Part shown: in pieces, positions 7,872-15,600 of the stretch
How positions within the stretch are numbered: the first letter of the stretch is position 1
How the letters are laid out: each line of letters starts with the position of its first letter
Assembly: GCA_004557975.1 (NCBI GenBank)
Contig: SFEV01000069.1
Coordinates: forward strand, 1 to 20,241
Reading direction: 5' to 3'
DNA from: Lachnospiraceae bacterium
GTDB taxonomy: Bacteria > Bacillota > Clostridia > Lachnospirales > Lachnospiraceae
DNA: 20,241 bases
Notes under the pieces: generated by a model
Told to the model about the DNA's origin: nothing
The model's database searches: none
What the model saw: only the letters and a program-made list of their open reading frames with translations
Made by a program: the position numbers and the translations under genes

Positions 7872-10046
7872 TTATCCGCGGACAGCCAGCAGATCCTGCC
7901 CTGCCTTTATTGTGCCCGATGCGAGCTGTTTTACTTCCTCATAATCATCTGTATTGCAGACAATCATCGGTGTCGTGCACAGATATCCTTCCGCCTTGAT
8001 CGCTTCCATATCGAAGGTGACGAGAAGATCACCCTTCTTTACGTGCTGCTCTGTCTCCACGTGAGTCTCAAAATGGCGGCCTTCCAGTCTGACTGTATCA
8101 ATACCGATGTGCAGAACAAGCTCTGTCCCTGCGTCCGTCGTCATACCCACCGCATGCTTTGTCACAAATACAGTCTCGATCTTTCCGTCTGCCGGTGCAA
8201 ACAGTTTGCCCTCTGACGGCTCAACGGCAACACCGTCTCCCAGTGCGCCGGATGCAAAGGCCTCATCCTGCACCTCGGAAAGCGGCACAACCGTACCGTT
8301 CATATGAGCGCCAAGCAACGCATCCTTCATTGATGACTTTTCTGTCTCCTTCGGCGCTTCCTCCTGTACCGGGGCATCCATAAAGGAGGATTCTGCAATG
8401 GCTCCGGAGCGCACCTGCTCCACACACTCTTCAAAATTCGATTTCACAATCGTAACCGACGGTCCGTAAATGACCTGAATGCCTGCGCCCTTGATCACAA
8501 CGCCGGAAGCACCTGTGGATTTCAGGATCGCTTCATTTACCCTGCCGCTGTCCACCAGTGTCAGACGAAGACGTGTCGCGCAGCAGTCAATATCGATCAG
8601 GTTGGCAGCGCCGCCCACACCCCTTAAGATTGCAGCGGATTTCTGGTCAAATGTCGCATCGGCAGCCTTGCCTCCCGCCACACCGACGCCTGTTGCCTTT
8701 CTGTACTCATCCTTTGAGATCAGTCGTGCCGTCTCACCTTCTGCCTCACGCCCCGGTGTCTTCAGATCCCACTTCAGAATAAAGAAGCGGAATACAATGA
8801 AGTAAATGATAAAATATACCACCAGTACCGGGATCAGTATCATCCAGTTGGATTTTGCCTGTCCCGGAAGGACTCCGTACAGAATCAGGTCGATCAGACC
8901 GTCTGAAAACGTGGTTCCGATACAGATACCGAGGACATGGCATGTCATAAATGCCAGACCTGCAAATACCACATGGACAACAAACAGTGCCGGTGCCAGG
9001 AACAGGAACGTAAATTCGATCGGCTCCGTGATACCGGTCAGGAAGGAAGTCAGTGCAACGGAAAACAGCAGAGAGCCCACTTCTTTTTTCTTCTCCGGTT
9101 TTGCAGTCACATACATGGCCAGAGCAGCTCCCGGCAGACCACCCATCATGAACGGATATTTACCTGTCAGGAAACGGCATGCGTCGATGGAGAACTTCGT
9201 CGTGTTCGGGGATGCCAGCTCTGCGAAGAAGATATTCTGCGCACCCATTACAGTCACGCCGTCAATCAGCGCAGTACCGCCCACGCCTGTCTGCCAGAAG
9301 GGCAGATAGAAAATGTGGTGAAGACCGAAGGGAATCAGTGCACGCTCGATACATCCGTAAACAAAGGTTCCGAAATAGCCGGAGGCCTGTACCACAGAAC
9401 CAAGAGCAAAGATGGCATTCTGCAGAATAGGCCATACCACGTAGAGAATGGCTCCCGTCAGGATCGCACACGCCATACTTACAATCGGAACGAAACGGGT
9501 GCCTGCAAAAAAGGACAGAGCGGACGGCAGCTGCATCTTGTAGAACCGGTTGCACAGCATAGCTGTAATCAGCCCGGCAATAATGCCTCCGAACACACCC
9601 ATCTGCAGTGTCTGGATACCCAGCATGGAGGTGATCGCACCTTCCTTTACATGATCTGCCACCACGCCGTCAACGATAGACCCGTCAAGGACAAGCAGTG
9701 AATTGATCGTCATGAGCATGATAATATAGAAAATGGCGGAGGACATTACCGCAACGCCCTTTTCTTTCTTTGCCATACCAAGCGCGACAGCCAGCGCAAA
9801 AATCAGTGCAAGGTTGCTGAAGATAGCATTTCCCGCATTTGCGAGAAGAAGCATGAAACCGTATAATACGGTCCCCTGGTGTAAAATACCTGACAATCCG
9901 TATGTAGCAATCGTCGTCTCGTTTGTGAAGGAACTTCCGATACCAAGCAGAATTCCCGCAAACGGCAAAACAGCGATAGGCAGAAACAGAGATTTACCGA
10001 CCTGCTGTGCAGCGGCAAATATCTGTCCGCTTTTCTTTTCTTTCAT
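7872..10046 (-). CDS. ptsG: PTS glucose-type transporter, EIICBA fusion
   Basis: A 724-aa membrane permease that imports and phosphorylates a hexose, most likely glucose. Order is IIC-IIB-IIA. The IIC membrane domain (about 1-400) has ALIPFGLHHIFYLPFW, GKYPFMMGGLPGAALAMY and TGITEPIEFTFLFLAPALF, close to Bacillus PtsG. IIB carries the phosphocysteine C489 in DCCATRLRL. IIA carries H631 (TKHAVGM) and the phosphohistidine H646 (LVLHIGIDTVRLEG). GlcNAc or maltose/glucose specificity cannot be excluded, but the ptsGHI order supports glucose. I chose the ATG at 10046 because GGAGA lies six bases upstream; an in-frame ATG at 10070 has no such site. Expression is likely controlled by the RAT/terminator at 10365-10456. 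Confidence 0.96.
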   Translation of the reverse strand: MKEKKSGQIFAAAQQVGKSLFLPIAVLPFAGILLGIGSSFTNETTIATYGLSGILHQGTVLYGFMLLLANAGNAIFSNLALIFALAVALGMAKKEKGVAVMSSAIFYIIMLMTINSLLVLDGSIVDGVVADHVKEGAITSMLGIQTLQMGVFGGIIAGLITAMLCNRFYKMQLPSALSFFAGTRFVPIVSMACAILTGAILYVVWPILQNAIFALGSVVQASGYFGTFVYGCIERALIPFGLHHIFYLPFWQTGVGGTALIDGVTVMGAQNIFFAELASPNTTKFSIDACRFLTGKYPFMMGGLPGAALAMYVTAKPEKKKEVGSLLFSVALTSFLTGITEPIEFTFLFLAPALFVVHVVFAGLAFMTCHVLGICIGTTFSDGLIDLILYGVLPGQAKSNWMILIPVLVVYFIIYFIVFRFFILKWDLKTPGREAEGETARLISKDEYRKATGVGVAGGKAADATFDQKSAAILRGVGGAANLIDIDCCATRLRLTLVDSGRVNEAILKSTGASGVVIKGAGIQVIYGPSVTIVKSNFEECVEQVRSGAIAESSFMDAPVQEEAPKETEKSSMKDALLGAHMNGTVVPLSEVQDEAFASGALGDGVAVEPSEGKLFAPADGKIETVFVTKHAVGMTTDAGTELVLHIGIDTVRLEGRHFETHVETEQHVKKGDLLVTFDMEAIKAEGYLCTTPMIVCNTDDYEEVKQLASGTIKAGQDLLAVRG

Positions 10047-10085
10047 GTTTCGTCTCCTTTCATTTTTCATACATTTTATATTAAA

Positions 10086-10114
10086 GCTCTGCCTGTCCGG
10101 ACTAGTGACAGAGC
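10086..10114 (-). repeat. Intercistronic hairpin between the CAT-domain ORF and ptsG
   Basis: On the minus strand GCTCTG and CAGAGC form a 6-bp stem; an alternative inner register CTGTC/GACAG is also possible. It is followed by TTTAATAT, a weak U-tract. It sits between the CAT-ORF stop and the ptsG ribosome binding site and may be a processing or mild attenuation site. Confidence 0.4.
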
Positions 10115-10116
10115 AT

Positions 10117-10410
10117 TTAATCCGTCCCCACCTCTTCCTTCCTCAGTTTCCGCTGTTCCTCTTTTCCCTCCATACGGTACAGCTTTTCAATCTGCTCTGA
10201 ATTCACCGGTTCTCCCGGAAAACGCTTAAAGCCGATCCCCTTTCCGGTTACAATCAATTCTTCTCCTTTATCATCAACAGCACACAGAATGTTGTTGTTG
10301 ATCACCTTTTTAATTCTAACACCCTCAACCTCTCTGTAAAATCCCCCGAAATATGCTGGAAAAAAGCAAAATAAAAAACCAGCTCCATCAATAAACCCTG
10401 CATCATGCAT
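10117..10410 (-). CDS. CAT RNA-binding domain only: truncated GlcT/LicT-type antiterminator
   Basis: The frame encodes an isolated co-antiterminator (CAT) domain: RIKKVINNNILCAVDDKG, then ELIVTGKGIGFKRFPGE and IEKLYRM. This aligns without gaps to the first 55 or so residues of LicT/SacY/GlcT, including the INNN, G-K-G and F residues of the RNA-binding face. It stops 15 residues later (GKEEQRKLRKEEVGTD), so both PTS regulation domains are absent. The start is uncertain. The codon where the family has Met is GTT at 10318-10320, with AGAGAGG eight bases upstream. The only ATG in frame (10410) lies inside the leader terminator without a ribosome binding site and would add about 30 unrelated residues. 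GTG at 10305 would remove the first strand. Coordinates show the longest frame; the domain itself is 10117-10320. It may be functional or a remnant. Confidence 0.7.
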   Translation of the reverse strand: MHDAGFIDGAGFLFCFFPAYFGGFYREVEGVRIKKVINNNILCAVDDKGEELIVTGKGIGFKRFPGEPVNSEQIEKLYRMEGKEEQRKLRKEEVGTD

Positions 10411-10431
10411 CGGGATAAGACAGAGTTGGTT
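10365..10431 (-). terminator. Leader terminator controlled by the RAT element
   Basis: On the minus strand AACCAACTC (10423-10431) pairs with GAGCTGGTT (10377-10385), one mismatch, with further inner pairing (CTGTC region, CCC/GGG). The 3' arm runs straight into TTTTTTATTTTGC. Its first four bases AACC are also the last four of the RAT, so the two RNA structures exclude each other. Confidence 0.8.
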
Positions 10432-10456
10432 AAGCCCGCTTCACCGGTAACATTCC
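10428..10456 (-). promoter_or_regulatory. RAT (ribonucleic antiterminator) element
   Basis: A 29-nt element reading GGAATGTTACCGGTGAAGC then GGGCTTAACC on the minus strand. It has the same length and block pattern as known sac/bgl/pts RAT elements (GG-TTGTTACTG..., AAGCAGGC, ...ACC). It starts about 13 nt after the expected transcription start and overlaps the terminator stem by four bases. A CAT-domain dimer bound here would block the terminator. Confidence 0.8.
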
Positions 10457-10475
10457 AACAAATCATTATAAGAAA

Positions 10476-10504
10476 ATATTATCACAAACCAAAAGAAGCG
10501 TCAA
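10476..10504 (-). promoter_or_regulatory. Predicted sigma-A promoter of the ptsGHI operon
   Basis: On the minus strand TTGACG (10499-10504), a 17-bp spacer and TAATAT (10476-10481). A TATAAT a few bases downstream gives an overlapping alternative. It lies 25 bp after the nucleoside hydrolase stop and just upstream of the RAT. Confidence 0.7.
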
Positions 10505-10529
10505 GGTAAATACCGTCGGCGGAAAAAAT

Positions 10530-11492
10530 TTACATGGCAAGCTTTTCAAACAGATCCGCAAACAGTCTGTCCCTGTTGATATGGTATACATACCGGATCA
10601 GATGGCGCCCTGCATCAAATGCGTACCGGTCATCATACTCCGGTATCGGGCTGTGCATCAGGATATCGCGCTCAAAATCGCCGTCCAGCAGCCACGCCAC
10701 CGCTGTCACGTCCCAGATGGGTCTCGTCCATGCGCTTCCGCCGCCGCACGCTTTTGCTTCCCTTGTCGTCGTATCCACAAGGTAATCACACAGCCTGTTC
10801 TTACCCCGCAGATGGTACTCCAGCTCAGGTCCGCTGGTCGTAAAAGCAGAGACAACACCCATGCACGGGAGCTGTACGAGAGGGACACCGCAGCCGAAGA
10901 CAATCCTTGCGGCAGCCACGTCCTGCGCCAGATTAAACTCTCTGTTGTCCGGCCAGTGCACCGCATTTCCACCCAGCCATACGATCACGATCCTGTCCCG
11001 GATCTCAGGTTTCATAAGCAGCGCAGAAGCAATATTCGTGATGGCTCCGATGGCAATCACGTAGAGAGGTTTCTCCGTGGAATACTCCATTGCCCGTTTC
11101 ACCAGATCCTCTGCCGCATCCGAACAGACCGGCTCCGTCTCGCAGCACAGATACCGGTCAGAGCCGCGCCGAACGTGCTGCTTCAGATCCTCCCGCTCCA
11201 TCAGCGTCAGAATATTCAGGATTTCCTGATAGCTTTTCTCCATCCCGTCCGCCGGACCGGAAGACTTTTCATTATAGAACGGTGCCGCGTAAATGGCTTT
11301 CAGATTCAGTTTCTCCTGTGATTTAATCAGATACGCCAGAGCGAACTGGTCGTCGATCTCATTGTACGTATCCGTATCCAGCACCACATCCACTCTGCCC
11401 TTCGGCTTTTCCAGACGCCGGATCAGAGCGGCGTCATCCGCTGAAACGGTCATCTGATCCTGTTGTTTCCATCTTTCAAATATATTCTTCAT
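10530..11492 (-). CDS. Inosine-uridine preferring nucleoside hydrolase family protein
   Basis: A 320-aa protein of the nucleoside hydrolase fold, whose members cleave ribonucleosides to base and ribose. The N-terminal Ca2+-binding motif is VVLDTDTYNEIDDQFAL (D39, D41, D47, D48), with two residues more between the aspartates than the usual DTDPGIDDA. Further family features are PLYVIAIGAITNIASALL and IVWLGGNAVHW. Near residue 270 the sequence is IWDVTAVAWLL where classical enzymes have HDPxAV, so the catalytic histidine appears replaced. It may belong to a divergent subgroup with other substrates. I chose the ATG at 11492, with GGGAGA six bases upstream. About 33 residues precede the fold. No terminator separates it from the ptsG promoter. 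Confidence 0.9.
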   Translation of the reverse strand: MKNIFERWKQQDQMTVSADDAALIRRLEKPKGRVDVVLDTDTYNEIDDQFALAYLIKSQEKLNLKAIYAAPFYNEKSSGPADGMEKSYQEILNILTLMEREDLKQHVRRGSDRYLCCETEPVCSDAAEDLVKRAMEYSTEKPLYVIAIGAITNIASALLMKPEIRDRIVIVWLGGNAVHWPDNREFNLAQDVAAARIVFGCGVPLVQLPCMGVVSAFTTSGPELEYHLRGKNRLCDYLVDTTTREAKACGGGSAWTRPIWDVTAVAWLLDGDFERDILMHSPIPEYDDRYAFDAGRHLIRYVYHINRDRLFADLFEKLAM

Positions 11493-11517
11493 CTCATTCT
11501 CCCCATAAATGTGAAAC

Positions 11518-11543
11518 AGCTTTCTGCGCGGACGCAAAAAGCT
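11518..11543 (-). repeat. Hairpin in the nucleoside hydrolase leader
   Basis: On the minus strand AGCTTTTTGCG and CGCAGAAAGCT form an 11-bp stem with one U-G wobble and a 4-nt loop, 26 nt before the start codon. No U-run follows. Probably a leader RNA stem. Confidence 0.5.
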
Positions 11544-11555
11544 GCCAGTTACACA

Positions 11556-11588
11556 GTGATATTTTCGTACGCGTACTCATTGTATCAC
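11556..11588. promoter_or_regulatory. Large two-fold symmetric element, candidate operator
   Basis: A perfect 10-bp palindrome GTACGCGTAC (11567-11576) sits at the centre of outer arms GTGATA (11556-11561) and TATCAC (11583-11588); the two symmetry centres differ by half a base. It overlaps the region where the nucleoside hydrolase promoter should lie (a TACAAT -10 candidate is at 11579-11584 on the minus strand). It looks like a repressor operator; the regulator is unknown. Confidence 0.5.
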
Positions 11589-11599
11589 AGTGGAGCGGA

Positions 11600-14035
11600 T
11601 CAGAAAAGGTTTTTCAGTTTATCGAGAAAACTCTCTTCCTCTTCCTCAACTTCTTCCTCCTCAGGCTCATCCATCGCTATACTGCCGGTCTGCATTGCAA
11701 ACTGTACAAGGCCCACATTCTCATTTCTGGAAGAAACAAAAGATATCTGACGGAAATCTCCTCCTGCTATGTCCTCCAGAACCCTGTCGATCTCCTCATC
11801 GATTTTGTCATCGATATCGCTTACTTTGTCTGCGAACTCCATCGTTCCGTCCTTCAGCTCTGCGGTACCATCCTTAAGCTCTGCAACACCGTCCATCAGC
11901 TCCTCCACTCCGTCATAAAGCTCTGACGTGCCATCGCAGAGCTCTCCTGCACCGCTGTCGAGCTCCGACGCACCCTCTGCCAGCTCAGATGCACCGGAGG
12001 ACAGCTGTGATGCGCCGTCCGATGCACTTTTCGCGCCATCATAAAGCTCTTTTCCTCCTGATACGAGACTCTTTGTCCCGGATTTCAGATCCTTTGTTCC
12101 GCTGTAGAGACTTCCGGCACCTTCTGCGAGCCGGGCATTTCCCTCCAGCAGTGCCCTGGCGCCCTCCGCAAGCGCTCCGGTTCCCTCTGCCGCCTGTACA
12201 ACGCCCTGATACATGATATCATAACCGGCCTTTATCTGTTCAACTGCGGCCGTATACTGACCGATCCCCTGGTCGAGCGTCTCATACTCTGCTGTCAGCT
12301 GGTCAATGCCCTGCTTCAGAGGTTCCATCTGTGCAACGATCATCTGATTCAGCAGAACCGGCATACTCTGAATCTGCTCATCAAATTTTTTATACTGTTC
12401 TGACAGCACCTTAAGTCCCGCTTCCAGCGACTCTGCTCCGGCAGCAGCAAGATCTGTTCCACCCTTCAGTTCTTCCAGTGCCGTATTGTCCTGTCCGAGG
12501 AGTCCGGAAATATTTCTCAGGTACTGAAGGATGCCGTCAACATCCACACCCTTCGAATAGATCGCGACAAGTTCCTGCGGCAGAGAAGCATAAAGTCCGG
12601 AAACCTGATCTGCAAGGCCGCTCAGATAGGCAGCCGCATTCGTATTCTCAGTTTCCAGCCCCTCAATTGCGCCGTATTGATCCTGTACAGCGCCAAGACC
12701 TGCGGCAAGCTGTCCGGCGCCCTCCTCTGCGCTCTGGATCGCATCAAGTATCTTCCCGGATGCTTCCAGCAGTTCCTGCATCTGCTCCGTTCCCACCTCA
12801 ATACTTGCAAGGCTTGCCTGAATCTGCTTCAGTGCCGAAAGTACCTGAGCAGAGCCATCTGTCAGCACAGGCGACTGCTGTGTCAGCGCTGACAGGGCAG
12901 ACTGCAGAGCTGCCGCTCCGGACTGCATCTCTGTCATACTACTGGAAAGAGTATCCACACCTTCTCTGAGTGATCTGCTGCCCTCCTCCGCGTCCTTACT
13001 TCCCTGTGCCAGCTCTTTTGCTCCCTTTTTCAGAGAGGATGCACCGGAATTGGCACCGGAAAGTCCTTCATTCATCTGCGAAATACCGCTTTTCAGACTG
13101 TTCAGTCCTCTGTTCAGTGAGGAGGCGCCGTCTGACAGCTCAGCTGCACCGGACAGAAGCTCTCCCGTTCCGTCCGAAAGCTCCTTCGCCCCATCCTTCA
13201 GGTCGCTGCTTCCGTCCTTCAGCTCCGAAACACCGTCTGACAGCTCAGCTGCACCGTCATCAAGCTCCGTTGCCCCATCATCAAATTCTGCTGCCGCATC
13301 CTTGATTTCATCCGTCTTTTCATACAGTCCGTCCTTGTCTATCGATGAGCTGTCAATATCAAAGGACATGGGAACTGCCTGAAAGGAAATCGCATCCATC
13401 TCAAAATCCGTCACATCCGCAGTAATTGTAAACTTTTTTTCCTGACCCGCCATAATCGTATACAGGATCTGACGCTTTCTGCCCATATTGGCCTGGCTGG
13501 AGCCTTCCGCCTGAACATTGCTGCAGTTCTCCGTATTCAGTGTCACGGTGGCCTGCATCAGATAATTATCAAAGAATTCATCATCAGATTCTCTGTTATC
13601 CTTCACTTCAAGTATGATTTTCAGCTTTCCGCTCTTTCCGGCAAGCTGTTCTGCCGGTATTTTTTCTCCGTCAAGTTCATAAGATATGGAAATGTCCCAC
13701 GGAATCTCTGCATCGTTCAGTGTTCCCTGATAATAAAATTTCCCCTTTGGCGCCTTTACCGTAACTTTTCCGTCTTCCAGAGTAATCTCATCCTCCGATG
13801 ACAGATTTACCACCTCTGAATAATCTCCGTAATCCACCAGCTCTGAGTCCTGCTCCAGTGTATATTCATTCACCACATAAACTCCGGAAACACTTCCGTC
13901 ACCATTCAGAGATACATACACATTTTCATCCTTTTTCACATCCTCTGCGGCAGATACGTGGCAAACGCCTCCGGATGCCACACAGAGACTCAGCGCCGCG
14001 GCAATCGTCCTGTTATATAACTCTTTTCTTCTCAT
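11600..14035 (-). CDS. Secreted seven-residue-repeat protein, partner of the MMPL transporter
   Basis: An 811-aa protein with a signal peptide (RRK, hydrophobic core to about residue 26, likely cleavage near VSA-A, residues 29-30). Residues about 30-235 form a beta-rich region. From about 248 to 358 there are tandem seven-residue repeats of the form ELxDGAx (TELDDGAAELSDGVSELKDG and so on). A long helical middle follows, then a second repeat block at about 615-735. The C terminus is highly acidic (EEEEVEEEEE) and ends FLDKLKNLF, with no membrane anchor seen. Similar repeats occur in YhgE/Pip-like and MMPL-associated proteins and are thought to form long helical rods. It is the last gene of the operon led by 16369. 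Function is not established; a role at the cell envelope with the transporter is inferred. AAGGAAG lies seven bases before the ATG. Confidence 0.85.
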   Translation of the reverse strand: MRRKELYNRTIAAALSLCVASGGVCHVSAAEDVKKDENVYVSLNGDGSVSGVYVVNEYTLEQDSELVDYGDYSEVVNLSSEDEITLEDGKVTVKAPKGKFYYQGTLNDAEIPWDISISYELDGEKIPAEQLAGKSGKLKIILEVKDNRESDDEFFDNYLMQATVTLNTENCSNVQAEGSSQANMGRKRQILYTIMAGQEKKFTITADVTDFEMDAISFQAVPMSFDIDSSSIDKDGLYEKTDEIKDAAAEFDDGATELDDGAAELSDGVSELKDGSSDLKDGAKELSDGTGELLSGAAELSDGASSLNRGLNSLKSGISQMNEGLSGANSGASSLKKGAKELAQGSKDAEEGSRSLREGVDTLSSSMTEMQSGAAALQSALSALTQQSPVLTDGSAQVLSALKQIQASLASIEVGTEQMQELLEASGKILDAIQSAEEGAGQLAAGLGAVQDQYGAIEGLETENTNAAAYLSGLADQVSGLYASLPQELVAIYSKGVDVDGILQYLRNISGLLGQDNTALEELKGGTDLAAAGAESLEAGLKVLSEQYKKFDEQIQSMPVLLNQMIVAQMEPLKQGIDQLTAEYETLDQGIGQYTAAVEQIKAGYDIMYQGVVQAAEGTGALAEGARALLEGNARLAEGAGSLYSGTKDLKSGTKSLVSGGKELYDGAKSASDGASQLSSGASELAEGASELDSGAGELCDGTSELYDGVEELMDGVAELKDGTAELKDGTMEFADKVSDIDDKIDEEIDRVLEDIAGGDFRQISFVSSRNENVGLVQFAMQTGSIAMDEPEEEEVEEEEESFLDKLKNLF

Positions 14036-14085
14036 ATAGCTGTCTTCCTTTCTCTATCCATATACTATCCGATTTACTGTCCGGT

Positions 14086-15600
14086 TCACGCTCTTTTCCG
14101 ATGTAGGAAGAGCCGGTCAAAAATGTACAGAAGTCCCGGCAGGACAAACAGTACAATGGCAAGTGAGCACAGTGCACCTACACCCAGGAAGCTTCCAAGC
14201 TGTCCCAACAGTCTGTTGGATGAAAAATAGCTGAGCAGGAATCCAACTACGGAAAGAACAACACCGCTGGTCATTACAGATACTGTCACATTGGAGATGG
14301 TCTCCGCCACAGCATCCTTCTTATTCATCTGTTGCCTGTTTTCTCTGTACCTGTCTGACATAAGGATCGCGTAATCCACCGTTGCCCCCAGCTGTACGGA
14401 ACTTATAATCAGGTATGCAATATAAAATACGGGCGCTCCCTGGAAATAAGGTATGGCCAGATTGATCCAGATCGCCGTCTCAATACTCAGCACAAGGAGC
14501 ACCGGTAGAGCAATGTTTTTCTGAAGGATCAGAAGCACGATAAACACTGCTGCGATCGCCAGAAGATTTACCTTCACCATATCGTCCGTGGTCGTATCCA
14601 TCAGATCGTATGTACTGACTCCCTGACCCGCCAGAAAATAGCTGTCCGGATAATACCCTTCCGCAATATTCCTGATTTTTTCCACCAGAGCAAATGTATC
14701 ATCCCCTTCGTAATCAACATCCACTGATATCACCATCCGGTTGTAATGCTCTGATTCCAGCAGCTTCAGCGTGTCCTGATCCAGAAATTCCCGGGGAATT
14801 TCCGATCCTACCATGTCCACATAGGAAATAATGCCGGTCACCTCCGGCAGCTCCTTCAGTTCCTGAGAAAGAAGTCTTTCCACGGATGTGTTTCCGTTCG
14901 GGACAAGCAGCACATACGTGTCACTCTTTCCGAATACCTCTTCGATATCCCTTGTGTCAGCTCCATATCTTGTGTCCGCGCCAAACATGTGACCCGAACC
15001 GTAATAATAGCTGTTTCTGTTGGAAGCCAGGTGGGACGGAACAATCAGAATCACGAACACACATACAAACAGCATCATAACTCTTCTGACAAATCTTCCA
15101 AAGCCGTGAAGATCCGGTATAAATGATCTGTGCCTCATCCTGTCGAGCAGTTTACACGTCACAAGAATCAGTGCAGGCATGAATGTAAACACGGTAATCA
15201 GGCTCAGCGCGACGCCCTTTGCAAGTGCCATGCCCAGGTCAGGCCCGATCTCAAACTGCATCAGAATCAGGGCAAGAAATCCGATCACCGTCGTCAGACC
15301 GCTGGACAGTATGGATGTCGTGGATTTACAGAGTGCCTCCACCATGGCCTCCTCCACATCACTGTTTTCAAGGCGGCATTCTTCAAACCGGTGAATCAGG
15401 AATACAGAATAATCCAGCGATACCGCCAGCTGAAGGATATTTCCGGCTGCATTCGTGACGAAGGAAATCTCCCCGAATATCAGATTCGTACCTGCATTAA
15501 TCACGATAGCCACACCCAGCCCTCCGAGAACGACGAAGGGCTCAAACCATGAATCCGTTGTCAGACAGAGAACAAAGAATACGATCACTGGAAACAGCAC
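14086..15600 (-). CDS. MMPL/RND family transporter, C-terminal part (frameshifted gene)
   Basis: This 504-codon frame holds most of an MMPL (RND superfamily) transporter: LTTDSWFEPFVVLGGLGVAIVINAGTNLIFGEISFVTNAAGN, the LDYSVFLIHRFEE helix, SGLTTVIGFLALILMQF, the second extracytoplasmic domain, and a second helix bundle with VDYAILMSDRYRE and a YIFDRLFLHRKRA end. The N-terminal 170 residues of the same protein lie in another frame (15542-16066). The first codon shown is GTG at 15600, with no good ribosome binding site; this is where sense resumes rather than a natural start. About 17-30 residues including the start of transmembrane helix 2 seem missing at the junction. The transporter is probably inactive unless the halves are made separately. 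Confidence 0.85.
   Translation of the reverse strand: MLFPVIVFFVLCLTTDSWFEPFVVLGGLGVAIVINAGTNLIFGEISFVTNAAGNILQLAVSLDYSVFLIHRFEECRLENSDVEEAMVEALCKSTTSILSSGLTTVIGFLALILMQFEIGPDLGMALAKGVALSLITVFTFMPALILVTCKLLDRMRHRSFIPDLHGFGRFVRRVMMLFVCVFVILIVPSHLASNRNSYYYGSGHMFGADTRYGADTRDIEEVFGKSDTYVLLVPNGNTSVERLLSQELKELPEVTGIISYVDMVGSEIPREFLDQDTLKLLESEHYNRMVISVDVDYEGDDTFALVEKIRNIAEGYYPDSYFLAGQGVSTYDLMDTTTDDMVKVNLLAIAAVFIVLLILQKNIALPVLLVLSIETAIWINLAIPYFQGAPVFYIAYLIISSVQLGATVDYAILMSDRYRENRQQMNKKDAVAETISNVTVSVMTSGVVLSVVGFLLSYFSSNRLLGQLGSFLGVGALCSLAIVLFVLPGLLYIFDRLFLHRKRA

Noticed and set aside
8937..9701. A 254-codon plus-strand open frame opposite ptsG
   Set aside because: Composition is rich in His, Gln, Cys and Arg, typical of antisense frames; ptsG on the minus strand is fully supported.
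11840..13300. DNA-level near repeats (about 21-bp units) inside the 811-aa gene, possible CRISPR or tandem array
   Set aside because: The units are in frame with the coding sequence and explained by the seven-residue protein repeats; there are no unique spacers of constant length.
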